Positions 26,917 through 37,406 of a stretch of DNA of 64,000 nt are shown one piece after another. Source of the DNA: Botrytis cinerea B05.10 (taxonomy: Eukaryota > Ascomycota > Leotiomycetes > Helotiales > Sclerotiniaceae); the NCBI RefSeq assembly GCF_000143535.2, contig NC_037323.1:744001-808000 (forward strand), read 5' to 3'. The notes below the pieces were generated by a model that saw only the letters and a program-made list of their open reading frames with translations, was not told where the DNA came from and did not search any database. Both the position numbers and the translations under genes were made by a program. Within the stretch, counting starts at the first letter, position 1. Every line of letters starts with the position of its first letter.

Positions 26917-27713
26917 AGGCGTGAGAGGGATGAGTTGAGTGGTGATGTCGGATGAGATAAAAGAGATAACTGATGTTCTTTGATACGCATGGAAATAATT
27001 TCCTTTCTCTACTTTTTCCGGGACGGACGTTTGCTTGCATGGTTTGGAGGGGAGCATTTGGGGGAGTTTAATGGATGTAGTCCTGGTACTTATTTTTGGC
27101 GTTTTCATGAGATTTTTTTACCTGGTGAGGACGAACGGACGAATTTTTCTTTTTTACTCTGCTACCGGGAGCAGATTTCGACTCAAATTCGGCAGCGACA
27201 GTCACTCTCGTACTCATAAATTTGTTATATATAAGCTTGTATTACTATAGCACGAGAGAAAACCCACTATAGTTGAAAGATTGATTCAATTTGTTTCATT
27301 TCTGCGTTTGGTGATATACCTATACTTTGTTTGCCAGACTCGTTTCCCCTTTTTTTAGACGAAACGATAGAACTCGAGTGACGTCTTTTTCCAAATTTAA
27401 TCTAGAACTATGATAGAATCAATTGAGTGAAGAAGAGCCTGAGGTTCGATTCTGTTCTGGGAAAAAGTTGATCAGTTGATGTCTGAGGTATCGATATCTT
27501 TCGAGATCTTCAAGACGCACGCGTTTTTTTTTCTTCTTCTTCTTCCGCCACTACTTAGGTTACCGGGAAGAGATAAGCCATGGTAGATTAGTAGAGAGTG
27601 AAGTTGGGTAGGTAGTAAAAACTACCCTTTTGGTTAGAGAATAAGGCTTGATTTCTATTTTTAATGTTGATATGATTTATTGGCTGGAATTTGTTGGGTG
27701 GGAATTTGGAAAG

Positions 27714-27887
27714 TAGGTAAGGATGAATAAGGGTAGGGTCTAGGAGTGCGTGCGTGCGGAAACCCCGATCGCGGGATTTCTGGGTGGGAGTTTACATACG
27801 TAGGTAAGGATGAATAAGGGTAGGGTCTAGGAGTGCGTGCGTGCGGAAACCCCGATCGCGGGATTTCTGGGTGGGAGTTTACATACG
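27714..27887. repeat. Perfect 87-bp tandem duplication
   Basis: Two identical adjacent copies, 27714-27800 and 27801-27887, each starting TAGGTAAGGATGAATAAG and ending GGGAGTTTACATACG. A third copy begins at 27888 but diverges after TAGGT. The unit contains GCGTGCGTGCGG and the short palindrome CGATCG. Identity over 87 bp suggests a recent duplication. Confidence 0.95.
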
Positions 27888-28124
27888 TAGGTGAGGGGTG
27901 CGTTGATGATTATAGACAGAGGCAGGGGCAGTGGCAGTGGCAGTGACAGTGACAGTGATTCGATTGCGTTTGGGGAGGTGTGGTGGGCTTGTTGGGTGAA
28001 CTTGTGGGATTTGAAGTTTGAGATTTAAGGTTGCGTGGTGGGAGGATTGGAGGGGGGAGGAGATGAGATGAGGTGAGATGAGCTGTGTGTTGTGATGTGA
28101 TGTGATGTGTATTGGATAAGATGT

Positions 28125-28146
28125 GATGCGATGCGATGCGATGCGA
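28125..28146. repeat. GATGC pentanucleotide microsatellite
   Basis: Four uninterrupted GATGC units followed by GA, preceded by imperfect GATGT repeats from about 28093. Simple-sequence DNA in non-coding sequence. Confidence 0.85.
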
Positions 28147-29388
28147 GGGAATGGGATATATGCATGTAGCATTGCGACGAGCAGTGGTTGATATCTAGGT
28201 ATAGAAATCAAGCATCAAGCATAACATACCAACATAGCAATATCCAACAAACTCCCAAGTCTATCTATCCATCTCATCTCATCTACTTCCATCCATCGAT
28301 AACACTCAAAGACCCGTGGCACAGCCTCGCCGCTTGATGCTTCGGAATCGGTTGGTTCGAAGCTGTCAATCGAACAGGTTATGCGTTTCGCATCTTCCGG
28401 GTTCGAATGGTCGAATATCAGTACGGAGTAGGAGATACACAGATATACAGATACATAGATACATATCATTTGAGTTGGTGGCTGAGCGGCGGAGGCTGAG
28501 TAGGATGGATGGATTCCCCCTCCCCCCCCCTCCTCCCTCTACCCAGACCCTGCTCGACAAAGATCTCGGCATTGCCGCGTTGATCTTTGGATTCTGGGGA
28601 TTGGGGATTGGGAATAGGAATGTAGAATATAAAAACATCACATCTGCTCTCCAGCGTGACAAAGACCGGACATCTGAATCTAGAAAAAAAGAAAAAAGGT
28701 GGTGGGTGTAATTCTATAGATTTAGAGGGAGAGCATGGGTATGATATATGTATGATATTATCTGGAACCATATATTAGGATATTAGGGATGGCTATATGT
28801 ATAATCTGTATGTGTCAGCAGTAAGAATCGAATTGTACATCTATCTCATGATATCTTCAACAAATTTATATCAGTTTGAAATGATGCGTTTTGCGATGCG
28901 AGATTGTATTAGAGAAATGCTCGAAGAGAGAAGATGTATGGAGATGTTATGTCTATAGTACATGTCTACTTACTGTATAGATGTATTTAGCGAAGTTAAA
29001 GGAGCGAAAAAGTGATTTGTTCCCCCCTTCTAAAGATTTTGTTTTAGTGAAGATATCTAGTAATGTAAGAATTTCTCCTTTGCGCTATGTATCGGTAGGC
29101 AGATTCATTCTCGCAGGGAATGTTCGAAAAGGTGGTTTAAAAAGTAGGAATATAGATAGATGTAATATTTTACATTTCGCATACTTTCTGTTGTGTATAG
29201 ATAGATGTTATCATTTCTGTTTGCTTGATCATTATAATGTAGATATCTCTATTCTAGCAGATATATGGACGTCGATTGTATCCGCCATTTTTTCACATTA
29301 GCCTCACACCCAAAACGCCAGCTGCTGCACGAATCCCATGCATGTACTTCCCAATCTCCACCCGCTCTCACTTGGTTCCTCGACTGCT

Positions 29389-30614
29389 CTACTCAACTTC
29401 CATAGCCATCAGCCACTCCTCGCTCACCCTCATAAATTTGGCTACAAAAGCTTCGAGATGAAAAATCACCTTCGTACCCGTTTTACACCTGTGTTCGTAA
29501 AATGCAGCCCATTTGACAATATCGCTCTTCAACGCATCATCCACCAATGGCATGAGTTTCCATGTTAAGGTTTTGAGAATGGTTGTGGCAGGGATACAAT
29601 GTGTAAGCAGATCGTAAAGTTGGGCGCGGATTTTGAGGATCTGGGCAGGAGTGTGTTCAACAGTCATGCTGTGGGCGATGGTCGAGAGAAGTGCTTCCCA
29701 GTCAGGTGGCGGGATGGGGGTATTCTCTGCTATTACCTCGCTGATGCTGGTTAGTATGACATCTTTTGCAAAAGTGCATATAGTAGAAAGAATGATATGC
29801 GTGAAAAGGGTAGATAAAACATACTTTTGCGCATGTGCGGCCTCATACATCAACAGCGCTCTCCTTAGATTTCTGCCACTCTCCTTGGCAACCCTTTCCA
29901 AGAATCCTTTACTAACTCCCCATCCTTCCCTCTTTCCACTCGTCTCAAGCACCTTCACAATGTCTCCCTCAGTCGGTGCTCCCACCCTAACCAATAATGT
30001 TCTACTCCTGATCGGCCCAATGATCCCCGAAGTACTATTAGCCACCAGAATCAACCTAACATTCCCACTGTATTTCTCCATTGTTCTTCTCAGCGCCGCC
30101 TGAGCATCACGACTCAGCCCATCCGCCTCATTAATAACCACCACCTTAAACCTCTGTTTGGCACTCTGGTCCACCTGCTGCGTTTGCGCCACTTCTTTGA
30201 GCAACTCCGAAATCACAACACGATCATAATTTCCCACATCCGAAGGCGTAATCTCCAAATGATAGAGTGAAGAAACAATATTGAATTCGAGTTTTCGCGA
30301 CGAGGTTGCTAATGCGAAGACACGGGAATCGATTTTTATCTTCTCGACGGCAGGCCCATAGAGTTCTTTGAGAGTGCATACTATGCGAGTTTTTTTACCC
30401 GCACCGGAAGGTCCGTAGAGAAGGAGATGAGGGAAGTCGCCGGATTGTGCCTAGATATGGTCGCCATTGTGAGCATGTACTGTGTCAAGTGTATAGACAG
30501 GGTAATTGGAGAAATTGGCAAACCTACAAGGGATCTCAAACGATTAGAAAGATCGTCATGGTAAGTAAGTTGATCAAGAGACCGAGGACGGTGCTTATCT
30601 ACAATGAGAGCCAT
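29389..30614 (-). CDS. RFC5: Replication factor C subunit 5 (clamp-loader small subunit)
   Basis: AAA+ subunit of the RFC complex that loads PCNA at primer-template junctions, and part of alternative clamp loaders. Three exons on minus: 30614-30528, 30450-29825 and 29740-29389. They give 354 residues, matching yeast Rfc5. Visible are the N-terminal VDKHRPRSLDQLTYH (RFC box), Walker A YGPSGAGKKTR with the Lys-Lys form typical of this subunit, the degenerate Walker B VVVINEADGLS, sensor region LILVANSTSG, and the arginine-finger SRC-like motif GPIRSRTLLVRV. The last intron has two nearby AGs. I chose 29741, which gives AQNEVIAENTPIPPPDWE and leaves a workable distance from the CTAAC branch. Alternative use of the upstream AG would add Ile-Ser. 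Human RFC3 is the orthologue. Confidence 0.95.
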
Positions 30615-31166
30615 GTTGTACTTTGGTTGTGCTATTTTGAAATTGAGGTTTGATTCAAATTGATTTCTGGGATGAAAACGTTCTGGAGACGCGATGAACG
30701 CGTTTCGCGTAAAGCTGTTTTGCGGGGAACCACGTGAATTTCCATGCTAGAAGGTAAGTTCACTAAAGGTTTTGAGGGAGTATAACTTCGACCTGAAGCT
30801 TGAGTAAAGTGTTTTCTTTTATTCAGAATTCAGTTGATTATGTTGATTTTATATACATGGTTAGGGCAATGTTATCTATGATGTTGTCCTTCAAACTCCT
30901 CAAGAAATTTAAGGCGGGATATTGGAAGCCATTCAAGTGACTTGAAAACAAATCGTGTGAATTCAAAATTTCTATCTAATTCTACAACAAAATCTAAATT
31001 CAAATGATCCCTCCGGTGCCCGTCCTTAATGATTGATCTCTAATGCTATAGTGTAAAACGCCGACGCTTGAACCAAGACCGCTAGGTATCCTTTAAAGAA
31101 AACATGATAAAAGTAAATTTCCCACAACTTATTCTTTCTTCTACCAAACAGGAGGTTCGATCCCAA
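30615..31166. other. Intergenic, RFC5 promoter and lipase 3' flank
   Basis: 552 bp between two minus-strand genes in tandem. It should hold the lipase 3' UTR and the RFC5 promoter. An AT-rich centre is visible, but no ORF or repeat stands out. Confidence 0.55.
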
Positions 31167-32619
31167 TCACAGAATAAACTCCTCATCCAACCAGTGCTTT
31201 AATACAATTCTTCCCTCATCAAAGCTCGGTTTGTCAACCCTAACAATGATAGCTGCGTGACTATGTCTGACCTTGTGAATGAAAACCGGATACTTTCGCC
31301 AACCTACCTTATCTAATGCTTCTATCATTTTGAATTGATATGGTGCTAACGCTAAAGTAGGAGCAATTTCACCGGATTTCTCTGGATCGGCAATTTCACT
31401 ATGGAAAGATTTAGTCCGTTCTCTAATCAGAGGAGATGAAGCGGATGCCTCTTCGGAGTCCGAATCAGAAGGTGTGTTGAGGTATTCGTTGTCTTGAGTG
31501 GCGTTAAGATTCTCATACACATCTTCGACGGTTTCACGCATACTGTTGATGAGCAGAGGAAATCGATAGTCTTTTGGTTGAATACCGGCTAAACCTTGTT
31601 CGTGGAGACGAATACGTTTACTGCTGCGGACAGTCTGAACGGCAGAGTTTAGAAGAAAAGCGACGACACCAAATGGGATGAATACAACCAGTGCTACGAA
31701 TAGAGGAAGATTTCCCAAAGTCTTCTTTGTGCTGGCCATGAAGCTCGTGTTGGCATGTAGACTAGATTTGTCCAGAGGGGAAACTGGGTTGTGCCTGTCT
31801 AGAACAACATCTTCGTAACCTTCTACATAGTTTATTTTGACTTTATCCGGATTTGAAAATGGATCGGTGCTTGCGATTCCAGTGGTATAGTAAACGGCGC
31901 TTCGATCGTTGACGATGTTTGAATATAATGTCCTTCTTTCGAATTTGGCTAATCCCTTTAAGAAGATTGATTCTGGATCTGCCAGAATCTCAAGTAGCGG
32001 CCTTCCTGTATCTCTAAACTTGTCTATCGTAAATAACTGTCGCCCGGAAGTTGACAGAGTCCTTGCGCCCAGGACGTTCCAGATGTGATTGAGAGATCCT
32101 TTCAGAGGGGTGCGGACTCCAAGATGTGGGCTAGCAAAGGTGGTAATATTCTATATATCGGAGTCAGATAGTCCACATTAACTCCTGAGTTCACTATACC
32201 AACATACCACGGGCTTGATCTTATCGAAGAACCCCTTGCTGTCAAGTAAGCCAACAGAGTAACGGGCCACAAGGCCACCCAAGGAATAACCAACGATGGA
32301 GAACCTAGTAATTACTTGACCCTCTCTCGCAAGTTTCTCGACTTCTTCCTCTATCTCTGCAGTCACTCGCTCGCCGCCCAGCTCAATACCATCATATGTA
32401 AAGCTACCACTGTTGCGTTTTGCGACCAATATATGAAGGGCATCCTCGGAATGTTTCGCTCGTAAAGATTTTGCCACTGTCTCTAAATGAACTGGATTTC
32501 CCCAAAGTCTGCTCCGTCAGTATGCTATGAATTGCAGAGAGGTGCAGCATGTACAACACTCACCCATGAACAAGCACGCAGAGATGCTGAGCATCACGGC
32601 TGCTACCGGTATAATCCAT
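31167..32619 (-). CDS. DUF676 serine lipase/phospholipase, LPL1/ROG1-like
   Basis: Alpha/beta-hydrolase of the DUF676 family; yeast relatives Lpl1 and Rog1 act on lipid-droplet phospholipids and on acylglycerols. Three exons on minus: 32619-32564, 32508-32208 and 32150-31167, for 446 residues. After a short N-terminus comes LCVLVHGLWGNPVHL, with the oxyanion-hole HG split by intron 1. The nucleophile elbow FSIVGYSLGGLVARY has Ser94. FASPHLGVRTPLKG follows, as is usual in the family. A hydrophobic stretch (LPLFVALVVFIPFGVVAFLL, about residues 264-285) could anchor the protein to a membrane or droplet. The first in-frame ATG is 32619; an upstream open frame has only non-ATG starts. The Asp and His of the triad were not assigned with confidence. 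A divergent REX3 gene shares the upstream region. Confidence 0.9.
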
Positions 32620-34112
32620 AACTTCGTTGCTGAAGAAGGCCCGGTCCAAAGAAGACAAAGAAAAAGGTAACAATGCGACGATGGGGATTGGAATGCTAGT
32701 AGTGAGAAAGTGTCTCTGAGACACTTTCCAACCACTAACAATAAGCACACAGCTGTCGCGTGCTCGGGCTTTTCGATGTCCGGAGTGCGTTTGAATGTAT
32801 GATGCGTTCTCTACAGGGATATCTGCAGCCTGGAATACGATTTTCAGGGTGTGCACAGCCTTGAAGATTGTTTGGGATATCCAGAACGGAAAATGGGAGA
32901 AAGGATGGAAATTCTATTTATGGAGATGGAGATGAAGATGACGATGGCGATGAGAGTGAATGCAACGAAAGGAACATCGAGAAGAACAAGCCCTCCTCAC
33001 TTACCCAGGTATTGTCAAATGATATATGTATCTCAGTGTGATTGTGATAACGACTGCTTATAGGTGGGCTCCCTCCTTCCTTGGCTCCTTCCACCAACAG
33101 ATAGATAACATCGATAACATCGATAACGTTGATAAACCTACCATAGATTAGAGGAAAGATAGACATTCCGGTATCTCAAGATATCTCAGAGAGTATCATC
33201 CATAGATTCCACTGCAGAAATAGTGGCTTGTCGATTGAGATTCCGAGATTGTGGGCATCCATCCCCGATTCCCCGATGTGCCAGTCAGTAGGTCCATGTT
33301 GCAACCGGTATATTATCTCTTGGAAGCCCACCAAGGTAGATTCGCTGGGAAATCGACGACTCGGTCTCTTGATCATTACCTAGATCGCTAGACAATACCT
33401 AGGCTGTCTGGTCATGTAGTGCTCCAAGCCTGAGGCGAAATGCGATGGATGGATGGTGGATAGCCGAACAACTGCTGCAGTCTGAACCAACGGAAAGGAA
33501 CCTCGTTAAAATAGAAACAATGAACATCAGTCAATCAATTCGATCACATTGAACACCACGTGGGCGCCATCATTCATCACCAACTGAAGGAAAGAAAGGA
33601 AAGAAAAGGCAAAAGCAAAAGCAGGAGAAGAAAAGGAAAAGGAAAAGGAAAAGGAAAAAAGGAACGAAGCCCAGCTAGGAAGGATAGAGCTGCAAGTACC
33701 GTACTTACTACCTGGCACCTACCTGCCTTGCTTGGCTGGAATTGGACGTGATCGCACCTCGTTGTGCAACCTCCCTATCCTAAGGTTCCCAATTGGCAAA
33801 CAAACAATCTCTCGAACAAACAACCTTAATATTCACGTGATACAAGTCGCAACACCACGGTATTTTCTATTCGATTTGGAATCTCAGGAGGTTCCTCTCC
33901 TTTTATCAAAGAATTCATTAATAACTCTTGGATAGCTTGACAATAGCTCAACTGCATGAGAAATTGTCCATTGGCCGAAAGTCGAAAGTTACGACCATCA
34001 TGAAAAAGAGAGCATCGAGTGATTAGTAGACTCCAACAACCCCTTATCAACTTCATCTTCCATCAAGTATTGATTCTTTCGCAATCGCATATTTCCTCTG
34101 CAATCCCTCAAG
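32620..34112. other. Divergent promoter region, lipase/REX3
   Basis: 1.5 kb between divergent starts. It contains three imperfect GATAAC(A/G)TC/TT repeats at about 33105-33135 and a long AAAGG-type purine tract at 33585-33668. No additional gene was recognised; small frames here follow the low-complexity tracts. Confidence 0.55.
33585..33668. repeat. AAAAGG-type purine tract
   Basis: About 80 bp almost entirely A and G on the plus strand, including five uninterrupted GGAAAA-like units. Such strand-asymmetric tracts are common in fungal promoters. Confidence 0.85.
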
Positions 34113-36227
34113 ATGTTTACTACGAAGGGTCTTTTCTCGCAAACCAAATGCCCGAATCGGGATAAATGTTTGATTCCAAGATGCATATTTTCGCATGATC
34201 ATCGCGTCGTTCAAGCAGTATCAAATGGGATAGCACAAGTCAAAGCTACTCAACAAGTCGATGGAAGCGGTGGTGACCAAGACGGTCAACGAAAGCGCCA
34301 AAAGATTGGTTATGAAGAAAGAAGCACAACACCAATAGCTGAGCCTCCGCCTTCACTTCTGACCTTAAAACCGACCATTACTACACAGAAAGCAATTGAT
34401 AACAAAGCCACTTCAACACAAACATCGAAATCCACGTTGGTAGCTCGACGTGAGATTTCACCACCTCCACTGCGCCGAAAATCCCAAAATGGTGCATCTA
34501 CAGCATCTGCGTCATCTATACCAGCCGGTTCAAATAATATAACACCCCAAAAGCAAAACGCGCCAGCAGCAATCAAGGCTCCGAACGTGGTATCAACTCC
34601 GGTCAAGAAGCCCGAGAAGAAAGAACCTCTCAACCCACGTGCACGCAAAACTGCACCAGCTGTTCACAACATCCGGCTCAGACTTGTTCAAGCTCTACAT
34701 GATCAGTTGAAGCGTCTCAATTCTGAACTATCTAATGATGCAAACGATGAAGAAAAGGAACTAGTATTTTCAGATCAAGGATTGATTACAAGGGCATTAG
34801 ATTTGGAGGAAGCTGCTTGTGAAACACCCACCATCTACTCCAACGTCGTCAAGAATAAAATCATGGTCTACAAGAGAATGACTGTTGCGCAATGGAAAGA
34901 CGAGAGAGCCAGAGAGATTGCCAAGGACAAAGCCTCGAGAGCCCCTCTTTCAGATACGCCAGCCAAGAAACCTGAAGGACCGCCAAAACCAATCGAGACA
35001 GGTCTAACTCCAGAAGAAGAACTAGCTATACTCCCAAGACTCTATACTCCTATAACAGAGTTATCACAGCACGGATATGTCACCAATGTTCCCACGCCTG
35101 CAGAAATCGAAAAGGCAAAGAGCGGCATAGAAGCATCAAAAGGCTGGGAAGTTTGTGATCGTTGCAAAACACGCTTTCAAGTATTTCCGGGTCGTCGCGA
35201 AGAAGATGGCATACTCGCATCTGGTGGTTGCTGCACCTATCACTTCGGAAAGCACTATTGGAAAGACCGTTCTTCACTTGACCCCAAAGCCAAACGTGAG
35301 AAGAAATGGCGATGCTGTGATCAAATTATCGGGGAGACATCTGGATGTACCACTGCCGATCACCACGTCTTCAAAGTGACCGAAGTCAAGCGTTTAGCCG
35401 CAGTATTGAATTTCGCAAAGACCCCCGAAGATGAAGCAGACCCACCCGCTCCTACTCAACCCGTCTGCATCGATTGCGAAATGGGCTACACAGTCCATGG
35501 CCTCGAACTCCTCCGCTTGACTGCCACCTCCTGGCCTTCCGGCTCTCCCCTTCTCGACGTGCTCGTCCGTCCTTATGGCGAAATCCTCGATCTCAACTCT
35601 CGATATTCAGGCGTCTACCCACAAGATATCACATCCGCCATCCCCTACTCTTTTCCCGGCTCTGAGCAAATCGCTCAAAACAAAGGCAAACTCCGCATCG
35701 TAGACTCACCCGCCATAGCCCGCACTCTTCTCTTCTCCTTCCTCACTCCTTCGACTCCGATCATCGGCCACGGTCTAGAAAATGATTTAAATGCCACCCG
35801 ATTCATTCATCCAACTATCATAGACACAGCTTTATTGTTCCCTCACAAAGCAGGATTGCCCTATCGAAATGGCCTTAAAATGTTAATGCAAACTTTACTG
35901 AATAGGAATATCCAAATGATCACCTTTACAGATGGAAAAGCCGATGGTCACGACAGTAAAGAAGATGCAAATGCGGCAGGCGACCTCGTCAGATTCCGAG
36001 TCGGCAAAGAGTGGGAGAAGATGCAGAGAGCGGGATGGAAGTTGAAGAATGGAATCTTCGAACCCCCAGAAAATAACACTGATGCGAAGAGTGGAAAGGA
36101 ATTTGAGGAAAACAATGGAAATTGCGAGGGAGGTGATAAATTAGATGCAGAGCATATCAACGAAGAGAGAATCGTGGTAGATGTATCTGCGGGTTCGAAG
36201 AGACGTAGAGAGGAGATGGAGGAATGA
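34113..36227 (+). CDS. REX3: RNA exonuclease 3 (DEDDh 3'-5' exonuclease)
   Basis: Exonuclease of the Rex/REXO1 group, which trims the 3' ends of stable RNAs such as RNase MRP RNA in yeast. Single exon, 704 residues, ATG at 34113 in good context. The N-terminus has a CCCH finger (Cys13, Cys19, Cys24, His28). A disordered Ser/Pro/Lys region follows, then a Cys/His-rich module starting at WEVCDRCKTRFQVFPG and ending ADHHVFK. The catalytic domain begins at PVCIDCEMGYTVHG. Catalytic candidates are Asp454, Glu456, Asp558 (GLENDLNATR), His613 and Asp618 (HDSKEDA), the full DEDDh set. A short charged tail ends in KRRREEMEE. Its length and arrangement fit fungal Rex3. Downstream it faces the AIR-like gene, another RNA-surveillance factor, which may be coincidence. 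Confidence 0.93.
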   Translation: MFTTKGLFSQTKCPNRDKCLIPRCIFSHDHRVVQAVSNGIAQVKATQQVDGSGGDQDGQRKRQKIGYEERSTTPIAEPPPSLLTLKPTITTQKAIDNKATSTQTSKSTLVARREISPPPLRRKSQNGASTASASSIPAGSNNITPQKQNAPAAIKAPNVVSTPVKKPEKKEPLNPRARKTAPAVHNIRLRLVQALHDQLKRLNSELSNDANDEEKELVFSDQGLITRALDLEEAACETPTIYSNVVKNKIMVYKRMTVAQWKDERAREIAKDKASRAPLSDTPAKKPEGPPKPIETGLTPEEELAILPRLYTPITELSQHGYVTNVPTPAEIEKAKSGIEASKGWEVCDRCKTRFQVFPGRREEDGILASGGCCTYHFGKHYWKDRSSLDPKAKREKKWRCCDQIIGETSGCTTADHHVFKVTEVKRLAAVLNFAKTPEDEADPPAPTQPVCIDCEMGYTVHGLELLRLTATSWPSGSPLLDVLVRPYGEILDLNSRYSGVYPQDITSAIPYSFPGSEQIAQNKGKLRIVDSPAIARTLLFSFLTPSTPIIGHGLENDLNATRFIHPTIIDTALLFPHKAGLPYRNGLKMLMQTLLNRNIQMITFTDGKADGHDSKEDANAAGDLVRFRVGKEWEKMQRAGWKLKNGIFEPPENNTDAKSGKEFEENNGNCEGGDKLDAEHINEERIVVDVSAGSKRRREEMEE

Positions 36228-37406
36228 GATGAGGTGAAGGATACATTATCGCCGAGGACCAGTAAATTTCCACCTATCTATCTATCTTCTTTGCAAATTC
36301 TTCGGCATGGATAGAAAACAAGGCGATTTGGACATCAAAATATAGTTATCTGAAGAATGATTACATGGTACTTCTTCAATCATCTTCTTCGGGATATTTC
36401 TTCATAGCTTGTATGTATTTACTTTACCTAGATATCGACTACTTGCTTGCTTGCTTGCACAATACATACATACACACTCAGTTTCACACACAGGGAGCAG
36501 GAGCAGGAGCAGGATTAGCGTTCGGAAATGGATAGAAAGGATCGCGAAGCGTAAGCAGGTAGGTAGGACTTTATGAAGTATGATTACTTGTAACTCTATC
36601 TCTATCTACCTAGGTATCTCCCTATCCATCCATCTATCCATCCATCCATTTACTGGGAATCACATTTACACTCATATTCATATTCACATTCACATTCACA
36701 TATTTATTCGCGAACACCACTACCACCACCACTCAACACACCTCGATTTCTTCTCAAAAGGATTAAAAATTAAAAAGGTGAAAAATCTTGGTATCATTTC
36801 ATTATCTAGGTAGATAGGTAGGCTTGCACGAAAAACTGCGAATCATGCAATGCAATCGCATCACCACATTCATGTATGTATGTATGCATGCATGCATGCG
36901 TCCATTTATTCATCAATTCATCCATGCATCTCTAACCCTTCAACACCCAGGTATACATCTCTAAAACAAACCGCACTGCACGCAGAACCTAACATACAGC
37001 CACCAAAAATATGAAATTTCTTTTTTATTATTATTGGAGAACATGTATTTACCCATATATGCAGCGTAAGTCTAATTGTAATAAACGTGACTGTGTGTAT
37101 AGTCTAAATCTGGTCGTCTTCCAATTCCCGTTTTTACGTCGGAATCATATGTGATGTGATACGATACAAATACCAAATCTATCGACCAATTCAAGTTCCA
37201 GTTCCAGTTCAGGAATGCAAAAAGAGACTAGAATGATGTATTGAAACCTGGAGAATATATGTATACAAGTTGTCAGATGTCGAATTGAAATATTCTATAA
37301 TGCACATGTGGGGGTTTGACATAGCATAAAGCCACATCAGATCATCACCACGACATTATATCACAGTGCAAGTCTAAAAGCTGAGCAACGACTCCGTAGC
37401 AGGAGA
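36228..37406. other. Convergent intergenic region rich in short repeats
   Basis: 1.2 kb between REX3 and the AIR-like gene tails. It carries clustered tetra- and hexanucleotide repeats: CATC/TATC around 36625-36650, ATTCAC around 36672-36700, and ATGT/ATGC around 36873-36900. No gene is supported. Confidence 0.6.

Larger units (their letters stand above)
26917..29388. other. Convergent intergenic region with tandem repeats
   Basis: 2.5 kb between the ends of the zinc-finger and RFC5 genes. It contains a perfect 87-bp tandem duplication (27714-27887), GATGT/GATGC repeats around 28090-28146 and several GA- or CT-rich tracts. An open frame at 28981-29301 lacks any motif and lies in AT-rich sequence. 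I see no gene. Confidence 0.6.

Noticed and set aside
28315..28410. tRNA-like GGTTCGAAT signal
   Set aside because: The flanking bases do not form the five-pair T stem and no D or anticodon arm is present.
28981..29301. 106-codon plus-strand ORF downstream of RFC5
   Set aside because: AT-rich, motif-free, in the expected 3' UTR and intergenic region.
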